Assembly: GCA_023213395.1 (NCBI GenBank)
Contig: CM041465.1
Coordinates: 77,197,741-77,261,740, forward strand
Length of the DNA: 64,000 nt
DNA from: Cycas panzhihuaensis
Lineage: Eukaryota > Cycadophyta
Direction: 5' to 3'
The translations under genes were made by a program, and so were the position numbers. The notes below the pieces were generated by a model, which made no database searches, was not told where the DNA came from, and saw only the letters and a list, made by a program, of their open reading frames with translations. Of this stretch, positions 23,100-34,709 are shown one piece after another (position 1 is the first letter of the stretch; every line of letters starts with the position of its first letter).

Positions 23100-26000
23100 T
23101 TTTATGCTATAGAAAAAGAAGGTCTTGATCATGGTGATCTCCCTTTGATGGAGACTTCTTTTATCTGTAGCAGATCTCAGAGATTTAGAAACTTTACTTC
23201 AGTTCAAGACTTTGTAAGTATATTAGCAATCTGTAGATCTGTTAGATAATAAGACAAGGAAACAAGATTATCAGTAACTAAATTACGAATAAAATGTTGA
23301 TGTAATTCAATATGTTTAGTCCTAGAATGTGAAACTAGATTTGTAGCTATAGTAATTACACCTTAATTATCAACTTTAAGTTCAATAGAAGAGTTTAGAG
23401 ATATACCAATTTCATTTAGCAAAGATTTAAGCCTAAGTGCTTCTTTACCAGCTTCAACAAGTGCATAATATTCAGCTCCAATCGTTGATAAATCTAGTGC
23501 CTACATTTTCTTACTAGACCAAGTAATAGGTGAGGAATCTATAAAAAATACATAACTTGAAGTAGATTTTCAATCATTTATATCACCTACCCAATTAGAA
23601 TCAGTATATCCAGTTAAATTACAAAAATTATAAGTTAAACCATTAAAAACAGTACACTTTAGATATCGTAAGATACATTTAGCTGCTTTCCAATGAGATT
23701 CATATGACTGTTGCATATAACATGAACATAAAGTGATAGCATAGGAAATGTCAGGATGAGTGTGAGTTAAATAAATAAGACTACTAATTAGTTATCTATA
23801 TAATGTAAGGTTACGTAAAGGTGATGAACAATCAATAGATAATTTGACTCTTGATTGTAATGAATTAGATATGGTTTTAACATTTTCCATGTTAAATCAC
23901 TAAATTAAGTGTAGAATATACTTAGGTTGAGATATAGTTATGTTTAAATGATGTTGATAAATTTGTAAACCAAGAAAGTAATGTAGTATACCTAGATCAG
24001 TCATTTCGAATTTATTCATTAAAGTGGATTTTAAATGATGAATATTATTAGTTGATGAGCTAGTAATGATAATGTCATCAACATAGAGGATGAGAATAGT
24101 AAGATTTTCATTATCACATTTGAAATAAAGATTTGGATCATTAATACATCTAATGTATCCAATGTGAATTAAATAATCATATACTTTGGTATACCAAACT
24201 CGAGGAGCTTATTTTAAACCATAAATAGATTTCTTAAGTTTACAGACTAAATTAGGATTTTCAATAAAGTTAGGTGGCTGAGATATGTAGATCTCTTCTT
24301 TGAGATCACCATTCAAGAAAGCACTCTTAACATCTATTTGGTGGATTTCCCAACCAAACTTGGATGCGAGAGTAATAATTATTTTAACTGTGTTCATCTT
24401 TGTAATAGGGGCAAAGGTTTTGTTATAATCTATGCCATCTATTTGCAAAAATCCTTTTGCAACTAGGCGAGCTTTATATTTTTCAACTACGCTTGTTGAG
24501 TTATATTTTGTTCTATGGACTCATTTACAATCAGCTACATTTTTTCTAGGTGGGAGTGGTATAAGATCCCAAGTTAAAATTTTAATTAAAGCATCAAATT
24601 CAGTCTACATAGCATCCTGCCATACATGATTATTACTAGCTTATTTAAATGTTTTGGGATCATTATTGTCCATTATTTTTTCTATTAAGGTAAAGTTAGC
24701 ATGTAGTTTTTGGGCACATGTTCTTCTGGTATCTGTAGGATTACCTACATTAGATCTAGCATCAATGTAGGTAAGTAGATATTAAAAAAGATCCTTCTTC
24801 ATCAAATATTATGTCACACAAAATAGAAATTTGATGCGTGACTGAATCCAAGAGTCTATAAGCTTTACTCTCTTCGCTCTATCCAATGAAGATATATTTT
24901 TGACTTTTTGGATTTAATTTCTTACGTTTTTCTTTAGGGATACGTCCCCACGCAATACTGCCAAAGATTCATAAATGATTGACAGATGGTTTTCTTCCAG
25001 ACCATTTTTGTTCTGGAGTAATGTTGTGTAGACTTTTGCTAGGTAAATAATTTAATAAATAGTTAGAGCAGTTAATTGCTTCTGCCCATAATTTTAGATC
25101 TAGATTCTTTACATGTAACATACAATGAGTCATCTCAACAAGAGTATAGTTTTTGCATTCAGTAACACCGTTTTGTTGAGGTGTGTATGCAACGGAATGC
25201 TGGAACTGAATTCCATGTGATTTACAGAAAGAAGTGAATTGTCCACTTAAATATTCCTTTGCATTATCAGATCAAAAAAATTTAATTTTTGAATTTGATT
25301 AATTTTCAACTAGCGTTTTGTATTCAACGAAAATGTCAAATACTTGACTACGTGTTTTAAGCATGTAAACCCAACATTTTCTTGAATAAACATCTATAAA
25401 TATAACAAAATAATGAGAACCTGAGTATGATGTTACATGAAAAGGTCCACATATGTCAGAGTGAATAAGTTCAAGTGGAACTGTTGCTCTAAATTGAGTT
25501 TTATGTGGAAATAGGTCCATGTGTTGTCTACCTGTCATACAGGCTTCACAAACACCATAAACAGTGTTTAAGGGTGGAAGACCATGAACCATTTCATGCT
25601 TCTTTAGATATGGTAATTTTCCATAACTTGTATAGCCAAATTATACATGCTAAAGTTTACTGACTGAGTCAAATTTAGCAATAAAGACACTAAAAGATTT
25701 TGTTTTATTATTTTGTAGACTTGTTAAACTATAGAGCCCTGTGTTATGATCAACAGGTCTTGAGGCAATACATCTAAATTTATTTAATGGTTTCTTAATG
25801 ATAAATTTATTTTTTTAGAATTCAATAATAAAGTCTTTCTAGAAGATTTGATAGACAGAGAGTAGGTTTGGTAATAGACCAGGTACATAGAAAATGTCCT
25901 TTATTGATCCATCTTTTAAGGTAACATCACCTGATCCTTTGACTTTAAGTTGGGTACCACTTCCAAAAGAAATCTCTTCTTTAGAGTTCGATTCAAATTG

Positions 26001-27200
26001 ATAAGTGGTTAAATTTTTTTGGTGTCCAGTCATGTGATGGGATGCACCAGAGTCAAGGATCCATTATGGTGGTTGATTTATAGGGGTAACAAACATAGAA
26101 GTTGTTGCCGCTAAAGAACGATTATGAGTTTGTCGATTTTGAGGTCGTGATTGAGGATGGGATTGAGGTCAATTTTATAATCCCTTGGAAGCTTTCCATG
26201 CTTCCAAAGCTATTCTACTTCTACAGACATCAATAATATGGCATTTTTTATGACAATAGGCATAACTAGTATTTTGAGAAGGAGTTACGTTGTTCATATT
26301 ATGAAATAACTGATTAGAAATATTCTAGTATTTGGATGGACCAGAATACTTAATATTATTTTATAAATTAGATGGTGAACCTTTATGAGGTTTCTAAAAT
26401 TTTGGATTACTATGAAAATTATTCTGTTATTTATTTTTAAATTGTGGCTTAGTTTTGGAAAATAAAGCCTGTGAAGGATATTTTAATATGCCTATTTGAA
26501 TTAACATTGTTTGATGTTCAATCAACTAGTTTGTTAACTGATTGAATGATATAAGAGGGTTGTCATCTTGTTGTCTGGTAGTTTTTTAGAGATTAAATTA
26601 TTTTGGTAACTTATTTACTGCAAGACGTATGAGTGTATCATTGTCTTTAACATGCATGATTAATTTTTTAGTATCACATTTTTTAGTTTTGGATTTGATA
26701 CAATTTCCTAGGTCTTTATTAATTAATTAAATTTTACATAAAAAATCCTCAATATTAGAAAAATCATCAAAGGTAAGATCATACAATTGATGTTCTAGGA
26801 CATCCACTTGATGTGTATTAACCTTGTTATATTTTTCTTGCAAGGTTTTCCAGACAGTGGCCAAGTCATCTATTTTAGAAAACTACAGACTGATTTTTGG
26901 TAAAAGTGAGTTTAATATGGTGCCTAAGGCTACATCTGAGTTCATCAGATATACTATATAACTCTCTGTAGAATATTCTTTTAGTTTTTTAAATTCACCT
27001 GTAACATATCGCCATATCTTTTTCTATTTGAGCTAATGAGATATGTGATTACTCCAGTCGGCATAGTTTGAGCCAGTTAACACTAGAATTGGAATGCAGG
27101 TGGTTGTCCCTAGCATTAATACCATATTAAGAGTTATGAGGTTTTATTGAAGATTGAATAATATGAAGGTGGTTAAAAAACTAATCACTTATTAAAAGTA
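23100..27200 (-). pseudogene. Copia D gag-pol pseudogene
   Basis: A single polyprotein in copia order, with stops. Gag runs from about 27150; its zinc knuckle reads YCHKKCHIIDVC near 26240. Protease has the active-site LDSGASHHMTG near 26040. Integrase starts at the FGHTSYGKL zinc region near 25640, with CEACMTGRQH and IHSDICGPF then VIFIDVYSRKCWVY (25299-25592). RT includes GIDYNKTFAPI, QIDVKSAFLNG and LVCKLKKSIYGLK (24209-24448), and the catalytic YVDD at 24074-24085 is intact. RNase H runs to about 23150, with most frame breaks. Stops divide it into fragments of under 100 codons. Copia E has the same domains. Confidence 0.92.
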
Positions 27201-28229
27201 CTAATCATTAGATTAATATTTTAATAGGCATAATTCAAGGATGAAAAAAAAAGTAGTGTAATATGTATTACTTGCTCTTAAAGAAAAAATCACATGTTCT
27301 CAGGCAGATAGTTTTGCTTAAATTGAAAAATAAACAACCTCTTAAAAAATCCCCTTAAACAGTCCCTTTTCAAAAAAAAAGTTCCCCCTGAAGTGTTTAA
27401 GTTTGATAAAGGGTTATAAGATTGTCACTTGCCAACTATTTGACAAAATATCTTAATGAGTGGAGAACTGTGACTATGAGTAGGTATGTAACCAATTAAA
27501 ATTTAAAGAACTTTTGCTAGGAAATTGAACTTGAAATTTAGTGTGGGCATATAAGAAAAGGCACCCTCAGCTACTAACCAAACTTAATGAAATATTTATA
27601 CTTGGGTAAAAAGTTATCTTGTGTCAAAGTGATGATATTTTACAATTATTTAATAGAAAACTAACTTAAGCACAAAGGTAACAAGACAATAATTAAAGAA
27701 TTAAAACTTAGAGTCTAACCCTAAAATTTGGTGTGTGGGTAGGGTAATACCAAAAATCTTGTGATTTATCCATAACCCAATTAAAAGTTAAGATGCATTG
27801 AAGTAGTGAGATCATATACTTTATTATGCATAAAAAATTCTTTAGCAAGATAGAAACTAGGTGAAATTTAAAGGGCTTATTGTAATAATCAATATAAAAA
27901 AGGGGGGTTTAAAAAAGTATTAAAACATTAACTTAATGAAGGGAGGGATTTAGATTAATATTATGAATGTGGTGGGGGAGTTAATGTAATAAATGTATTA
28001 TATAAAAATGGGGGAATTGATTAATATTATTAATGTAATATGGGAGTTTTAGATTAATTTATACTAATGTGATTAAGGGGGGGTTAGGGGGGGTTTAAGG
28101 TTTATTAAATCAAAATTAAAAAAAGAAATTGAAAAACTAAATAGGTGGACCCGATTGAGTTTTAAAATTTAAAACATAGAAGAAAAATAAAAAAGAGATT
28201 GGAGTCTTGGGGGGGTAAGGTAGAAACCC
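27201..28229 (-). other. Copia D leader with G-runs
   Basis: Untranslated leader on the minus strand. The plus strand carries repeated G-runs (for example around 27901-27907 and 28077-28098), so the element RNA would be C-rich here. The copia E leader has similar G-runs near 39785-39880. No coding seen. Confidence 0.6.
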
Positions 28230-29134
28230 TACCTACCTGGTAATCACTATCGTGGCGGCGACGCTCCTCTGTACAGGTCTTCTTCATTTTTACGATCCAT
28301 AGAATGGAAGGTAGTGACTCGACGGAGGCTGGTTTGATTTCATATGCATGATATGAGGCCGTACAGACTTAAGTAGCACTCTGGAGGTAAGTAGTAGTTT
28401 GAATGTGGCAGGATTAGAGGCAGAGACTACAATACTTTCTCTTAAAGAATGTGTGCATTGGCTTGAGAAACGACTTATTGAGAAGGATAAAGAAGTTGTA
28501 TTATTACAGTCAAAACTCAGCCTACACCAATGTCAGATGGATCATGATAAGCCTAATGAACAATTTCAAGAGAGAACTACAGATTACTATCGGAGATTTA
28601 GGGTTACTGTGCTCCCTAGATGTGGATATCGGGAAACATGAGTCATCATGCATTCAGGTTAATGGGGTGTTGATGGACTCTGACAAGCCCTATAGTGTCA
28701 TTTCGACGCTGGCAAAACATTCTCTGGCCAATGATCTAGCAAGTCAGAGGAGTAGCCTTCCCAGATGTAATTCAATATGTTTGAGAGTTTTTCGCTTGCT
28801 CTCTGCAATATTGTCCATAATAGCAAACAAGGAAGATAACCTCTATACAGATGTGAACTTACTCCACACATGGCTCTCAAACCACTCAATTTAAAAGGCA
28901 ATCAAAGGTTTCATATTCAGGATCTCTTGCCATAATCAGACCATGTTGCACTAGGGATTAGCCCTTTGCCTATTCCTATACTGAAATACTCTGGATAGAG
29001 CTTGCACAATGCTTGAGATAGACTGTATAGGCCCTTGCTCAATCTTGATTGGTAATAGAATTACTACTCTGTCTTGATGGCAGCTTTTGCTGTTGTGAAG
29101 CGGTAAATGGTATGCAAAAAAAAAAAAAAAAAAA
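28230..29134 (+). pseudogene. Poly(A)-tailed host-like cDNA insert in copia D leader (unidentified gene)
   Basis: About 0.9 kb that differs from its surroundings: less AT-rich and lying antisense to copia D. It ends on the plus strand in A19 (29116-29134). A plausible start is the ATG at 28304, opening MEGSDSTEAGLISYA, followed by a frame change. Then, from about 28355, comes a frame with LSLKECVHWLEKRLIEKDK and VVLLQSKLSLHQ, a heptad-like charged coiled-coil stretch. A further frame at 28451-28894 carries DSDKPYSVISTLAKHS. I do not recognise the gene. GTAAGT at 28386-28391 could be a retained splice site or chance. No canonical AATAAA and no flanking duplication were found. A retrocopy of a host mRNA is the simplest reading; capture by template switching is the alternative. 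Confidence 0.55.
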
Positions 29135-29209
29135 TTGCTAACAAACACCCGACCAGGCAAATTCATGCAACCAACGAATTAGGTGATTAGTTCTCCACAT
29201 GGAACTTAG

Positions 29210-29225
29210 TTAGGCTCTAATACCA
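29210..29225 (-). promoter_or_regulatory. Copia D primer binding site
   Basis: Minus strand TGGTATTAGAGCCTAA, directly abutting the 5' LTR. One C-to-T change from the initiator-Met form. Confidence 0.9.
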
Positions 29226-29681
29226 TGTAGAAAGATGGGCACATGCACAATGTCATCACAGGATCACATAGTAAGCAAATACAGGTAACAAAATGACACT
29301 GCATATATACACCGGTTTGATAGGTGGAAAACCCCTTCTAGGGAAGAAAAACCACCTCCTAAAGTTGTAGTTTTATTAAGAAAATTTAAGAAATAGAAAA
29401 CCATTTACATAAGCCACCTAACCACCAAACTAGCATTGTAAAAGGCATTTAGATAGCTCTCCTAGATTCTTGGAACCACTTCATTGAATATAGGAGAAGA
29501 ATTTATACAAAAAAAGGTTTGTTGAAATGCAGTTCCGCATTTCAACCACCTTCAACATAAGATTAAATAATAAACACTAAAGTTAAACATTATAATAACT
29601 TAAATACAAATTTAGACATGTGACTTAAATATAAACTTTAAAAAAGAACATAAAAGTTACATTACATTAATATTCCTAACA
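29226..29681 (-). repeat. Copia D 5' LTR (right)
   Basis: Partner of 22625-23081, with the same ends and near-identical length (one A-run indel). Followed by the second ACCAT. Confidence 0.96.
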
Positions 29682-29686
29682 ACCAT

Positions 29687-32040
29687 CTATAATCACATTG
29701 TAATTTCTTAATATAAAACTTATTATCTCTTAGGATTTGTAGAACCTTTCCCACTTGTAGTAGGTGATCTTCCCAAGTTTCATGGTAGACTAGGATCTTA
29801 GAAATAGTTTAATACATAGTTCATGATTACTTGGAATATTGTTTAGGCATTAATGAGACTAAAAGGCATAATCTTAAACTCAAATAACCCTTATTATATA
29901 TAAAATTCTATTTTTCTATGTCTTACAATAAAATAGGCATTTGATAATATCTTGAGCAATGATTAATTTTTAAAAGGTATGTAGTTTTTTGTAGTTTAAA
30001 GATTATATTATCTACCTATAAGATTAGATACTTGTTCTTAATAATAATTTTGTTAAGTGCCCATTAGTTAATGCACATCCCAAATGACTCATCCTTTTTC
30101 CTTGTGAGGATGATCGATGTCGTATATGAAATTTTACTAATAGTGATTACCCTATTATCCATGAGTTTGTACATGATTCTATCTATCTTTATCTTGTATT
30201 TATATCTATATTGGTGCAACGTAACTACTATTAGTTCCTTGCTTTGTTCTTTTTCAATGATATACTCTATGCTTCTTATTAATGATAGTGGTACTATGAG
30301 GTCTTCGAAGACTTCTTAACATTGGTCTTGTAATATGTTGATCTACTACTACTAATTATATTACATTGTTTTTCTATCATCTTAACCTCGAATTTCACAG
30401 ATCCCAATTATCAACCTTATATGTCCTTTACAAGGCAACTTAGCTATCTTTTATACTAGAACAATGGATGATTATGGGGCATTAATTCATGATAGCTTTT
30501 ATAATTGATCATGCATATAGAAACAAATGAAATTATCCAAATGATTAAGGGCATACATACCTAGTATCTTAAGACATTCAACCCCTAGTACTACATCAAA
30601 ACTTCCAATGTTGAATTTGTAAATATCTATGTAGAAAGACATCTTTTTAAGCTAGATTTATTGATGCTCTACTTCACAGTTATATGTGATTGAATGTCTA
30701 TTGGGTATGGATGTACTAAATAGTCTTCTCTTTTATATATATAACCCAAGCCTCCTTATGACTATAGTAATGATGAATTTATGTATGCTTCATGGGATAA
30801 CTAGTATTAGTAAATTTTATTTTCTATTATAGTCATATACTTTTATTGTGTTCAATCATTAGATACTTGATATTTCTACCATAACTATTTTAGGATGCCT
30901 ATTATTTAGTGTTGGGTCATTCAAAAATTTATTCCATTAATGGCCACCTAATACGTAAACTTGTATGTCTTCCTTATCATCTTCCATCTTAGTAACATAT
31001 ACTTGCTTTCTTTTAGGATTAGTAAATGTGTGCCTTTTTTCTACCTTTCGTTAAAGTCTTGTTAAAGTCTCTATACTCTTTATCTTACCATCCCTAGATC
31101 CTCCTTCCTAATGAATGTGTTAGAAGCTAACGGTTAAGTTGATGAGCTATTAGTCTATTGTACCAGCCTTTTACTTAGTTGTATAATTATGAGCCTCCTC
31201 TGACTCAAGGCCTTTTGATTCCTTACTAAATATCTAGATTTAGTTTAGTGAGCTAAGTAGATAACACTCTTTAGAGGGTTTAGGTGAAATTATCTCATAT
31301 CCTCATATAAATTATTATATAAATTAATGATATAATGGTAGGGCTTTATAAGATTTAGTATTTGTTTTGGCCAGTAGATTCTTAAATTCTTTTATATATG
31401 CCTAAACTAATTTATCTAGTCGAACATCATATAGATCATTGTAATTTTCTTATATCCCCTATTGAAAACCATCTTTAAAATCTTTAAAAGATATGGTCTT
31501 TAGATTCTCTTGTATCCATCTTATGGACCAAATGTATATTGACCTAGATAAGTGTTCAATGATAAATATGATATAATCATAAATGTTACACATGCACAAT
31601 AATTTAAACAAGTTCTTAATCTAATCTAACCTCTTATTTGTATTTGCTTTCCTATTTAACAAATAAATTAGTAATCTAATATTATGGAAAAAGTTATGAA
31701 ATTATGGTTGTTAACTTTCCCTATCCTTTTGATTGTTGTCCTACTCTTGGTGGCATCTATTTTTTTCCCAATAAATGTTATCGAGTTGTTCTACCATCTT
31801 TTCTATGTTAAAGCTCACACTACTCATCATTCTCTCTAAATTATTAATGTAATCATCCATGCTTACTGAGGAGTTCTTCCATGCCCTTACTTCTTGTACA
31901 TAGTGGTGATGGGTTTTCTTATGCTTAAATGGATATTTAATATTCCTTCTTACTCCTTGTCTTATTTGATCTAATAATACATAAGAAAGCAAAAAATATA
32001 GATGGTGGTTATTAGAAAAACATGTACTAAGGAATTAAAT
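29687..32040 (-). pseudogene. Gypsy gag-protease-RT, 5' half
   Basis: From right to left on the minus strand: Gag-like sequence around 31741-31992 and near 31400 (YDVRLDKLV then AYIKEFKNLLAK). A poorly kept protease region follows. RT near 30050-30100 reads KKDESFGMCIN then ALNKIIIKNKYLI, matching the KKDGSWRMC...ALN motif. The RT palm near 29700-29870 reads ILVYHETWEDHL then VGKVLQILRDNKFYIKKLQC up to the copia D junction. The catalytic FDD triad is lost. The reading frame continues across copia D at 22619. Confidence 0.8.
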
Positions 32041-32078
32041 TAAGATAAGAGTAAAAGGAAAAGAGCCTCACTTTTATG

Positions 32079-32346
32079 TGTTGGAATTGGGTAGATGAGT
32101 AATGAAGGTTAAAGAACTATAACTTTGACATAAGGATGGTGTTCATAAGTATCAAGGTGCTTGACCTAATGATAAATAGGTGAAGTTGTATGTACTCCTT
32201 TATAGAAGGTACACCTTTATATGGAGCATAATAATTCATAATGCATAAGTCTCCATGGTATATTTATAACTCTATGTGTATACTAGCCTTCATAGTTTAC
32301 ACGTGTTCACACTTCTTCACATAGTAGAATGGACGTTATTCTAATA
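32079..32346 (-). repeat. Copia F 3' LTR
   Basis: Its plus-strand start TGTTGGAATTGGG resembles TGATGGAATCAGGG of copia A. It ends TTCTAATA, followed by the polypurine tract (minus strand TTATGGGAGAGAA, 32347-32359). Confidence 0.7.
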
Positions 32347-32359
32347 TTCTCTCCCATAA

Positions 32360-34210
32360 TGATTATTCTATAATAAAACTGTAAGTTTTTTTATAAATTT
32401 ATAGAATTTATACTTAGCTAAGCCCTTAATAAATATGTATACAAGCTAATCATTTATGTGACAATAATCTAATTCAATTTTAGCTTATTGTACTAACTCT
32501 TTACTAAAGTGATAATGTGTTTTTATGAGCTTAGTCTTGTTATAAAAAAATAGATTTCTAGTCAACTATATTATGTTGTGATTATCATAGAATATCTATA
32601 TAGGTCCTTCCTACTAGATTTGTAAATCTTGCAATATCCTTTTGAGCCATATTGCTTTACAACTACATGTAACTATTGTTTCATATTCTACTTCTACTAT
32701 AAATAGAGACACAATGGGTTGCTTGTTTGTGTAGCATGTAACCATTATTAAATTAAGATTGAATATATACCTAAATTTTAACTTTTTATTATTAATGCAA
32801 CCTGCCTAATCTAAGTTTACTATCAAATTAACTTAAAAGCATTTAATGACTTATATTGTAAACCATAACCAATGGTACCACTAAGATACTTGAGAATATA
32901 TTTTGATGCTACTATTAATTTGTCTTAGTTTTTTCTATAAATGTTGAGACCTAACTAACTGTAAATGGAATGTTTGGTTGAGTTGTTGTGTGATAAATTA
33001 GACTTTTAATCAATTATTTATACTATTGGATATTGTGACAATAATCATTTAAGGCTAAAATTTTGGCATGTTTTCGACACGGTTTCCTCCCCTAATCTTT
33101 TTTGGGGGGTTCCAAGGGGGGCTGGAGCCCCCCTTAGCTGGGGAGTGTAGGGGGGGTGGAATGCCCCCCACTAAGAGGGGGTTCAGGGGCAATATACCCC
33201 GACCCGAAAAATTAGCCCTGTAAACCTTATTAAAATGTAAAGAGAATCAGGGTCGTTCGATACAAATACCCTAGATTCTATGGTTGAGATTAATGCCTTG
33301 GATGTCCCTCTCATGTAGCCTATTTTAGGGATTTTCTTATTATGTTGTATGCAATGTAATGTATTATGATGAGGGTGGCAGCTGGTTGTTGTTCATGAGA
33401 GCACTTTGCTACTAAGATGTACTGTTTCTCCATTCTACAGTAATAAAGGTCGATACCTTTCCTATATGGATGTTTCCCTAGCACACTGCTAGGGTTTTAC
33501 CACGTTATATTGGGTGCACATGTGATGTTTATCTTGTATATTGATGTTATTGCATTATCTCTAATTTTAGAACTTGCATGTTAAATCTTAGTTTCGATTC
33601 CTGTAACTAGTTGCAAAATAGTTTAGATCTTGTGGCAGTTTAAGGTTTGGGACCTTGTATTCTCAACATATACAATGTAGGACATTATTATTGATTTAAA
33701 ATCTTCATACTTAAAAAGTTTTAATTCAACTTCTATTGGAGTATTAATTAGTTTGTATTTATCTTCCTTACATTTTGGTAGCATATCCATTATATATTTA
33801 CTTTGTGAGACAATTATGTTATTATTATTTTGCCATACTTTAATACTTAAGAAGTAGTATATTTATCCTAAATTTATCATCTCAAATTATTCACATAGGT
33901 GCTAATTATTTCCTATATAAATAAGGCCATCTATATAGAGTGATATAATTAATATAGATGATCCTTCTAACTTTATATATTAAATGTGTTTAGATGTATT
34001 TTCTAAAAATCATTTAACCTTAAAGTAAGAGTTAATTCTTAAATACCATGCCTTAGACACTCACTTCAATAGGTTAATACTTTAATCATGTTAGGGCTTA
34101 TATCCTATTAAATGCTCATGTAGTTGGGTAGACATCTTTAAATTGACTAAATTCTCTTCACTTGTATTCAAAGGTAACTCTTATACCCTAAGTTCCTTAT
34201 GTCAGACCAA
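32360..34210 (-). pseudogene. Copia F RT-RNase H remnant
   Basis: On the minus strand the RNase H end reads TKLIKTHYHFSKELV near 32500. Its beginning reads SLIYHTTTQPNIPFTVS near 32970-33000, matching the SLIYLTHTRPDI region that links RT to RNase H. Across the solo LTR the RT reads ILIISLYIDGLIYIGNN near 33920-33970, where YIDG replaces catalytic YVDD, with SKAWYLRINSYF further upstream near 34050. Stops are frequent, and the RT start is missing or unreadable by about 34210. Confidence 0.75.
33042..33670. repeat. Solo LTR with GC-rich hairpin block, in copia F
   Basis: About 630 bp interrupts the RT-RNase H frame of copia F. It contains an unusual G/C-run block (33097-33205) with palindromic parts such as GGCTGGAGCCCCCC. 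The copia C LTRs carry a similar but not homologous-looking block. With ends at TAATCATT and CAACATA the flanks are GACAA and TACAA, a 4-of-5 match. The ends would then be TA...TA, one transition each from TG...CA. Boundaries and orientation are inferred. Confidence 0.6.
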
Positions 34211-34274
34211 ATGAGATCATCATCTTGTTTGTAGATTTAGTAGTGACTTGGTTTTCTATACGCTTTATATAGCA

Positions 34275-34698
34275 TGTTAGAGAAAAGGTATCATACATCA
34301 ACCTTAGCCATAATATCATACTATCAACTGTAAATCAATCGAACAATATACACTAGATATGGCTAGTAGAAAACCCCTTTAGGGAAGAAAAAATCACCTC
34401 TACAATAGTAATTTCATAATAATAATAAATAAAAAAACATAGTTATAGGTGAGGATCTCATCCTCTCTCCTAGGCTTGCTAAACCCTCTACCTATGTAGC
34501 TATATCTAATTAGCCTAAAAAACCTTTCAAGCTAAACATACTTGAAAGATTCTGGAATAATTATGAGAGAGAAGTTCATTGAAATGGATGGTTGTCTATT
34601 TTACCAAAATTTTAGTAATAACATATTGACTTTAATAATTACATATATTATATAATAGTTAGGTATAAAAGGTAGCATTAGGGTAATTATTTCTAACA
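34275..34698 (-). repeat. Copia E 3' LTR (left)
   Basis: Starts TGTTAGAGAAAAGG and ends TTTCTAACA on the plus strand. Aligns throughout with 40890-41313. Confidence 0.94.
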
Positions 34699-34709
34699 AC
34701 CCCCTTTAA
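34699..34709 (-). promoter_or_regulatory. Copia E polypurine tract
   Basis: Minus strand TTAAAGGGGGT directly before the 3' LTR; same form as in copia D. Confidence 0.8.

Larger units (their letters stand above)
22625..29681 (-). mobile_element. Copia D: complete-structure Ty1/copia element
   Basis: Two LTRs of 457 and 456 bp, PBS, polypurine tract, Gag, protease, integrase, RT and RNase H in order on the minus strand, with an exact ACCAT duplication at 22620-22624 and 29682-29686. By hand I count roughly 28 substitutions between the LTRs, about 6 percent, so it is among the younger insertions here. It split the RT of the gypsy element. Coding frames are broken by stops, so it is not autonomous. 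The leader between PBS and gag is about 2 kb and contains an antisense cDNA-like insert. It is related to copia E in both LTR motifs and proteins. Confidence 0.96.
20761..32040 (-). mobile_element. Ty3/gypsy chromovirus remnant, split by copia D
   Basis: Minus-strand gypsy element with Gag, protease region and RT on the right of copia D and RT thumb, RNase H, integrase and chromodomain on the left. The order RT before integrase is diagnostic for Ty3/gypsy, and the chromodomain places it among the chromoviruses. About 4.2 kb remains after removing copia D. LTRs could not be confirmed. Heavily decayed, with stops in every domain. Confidence 0.85.
32079..34274 (-). mobile_element. Copia F: truncated relative of copia A
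   Basis: A minus-strand copia remnant with a 3' LTR (32079-32346), polypurine tract, RNase H and RT, carrying a solo LTR at 33042-33670 and ending at the copia E insertion. LTR ends (TGTTGGAATTGGG... and ...TTCTAATA) and the tract match copia A, so the two are one family. No Gag, integrase or second LTR was found, and the sequence right of copia E at 41314 does not resume it recognisably. Confidence 0.75.

Noticed and set aside
28951-29166. Minus-strand 71-codon frame in copia D leader
   Set aside because: Includes a poly-Phe run from the A19 tract; the plus strand explains the tract better as a poly(A) tail.
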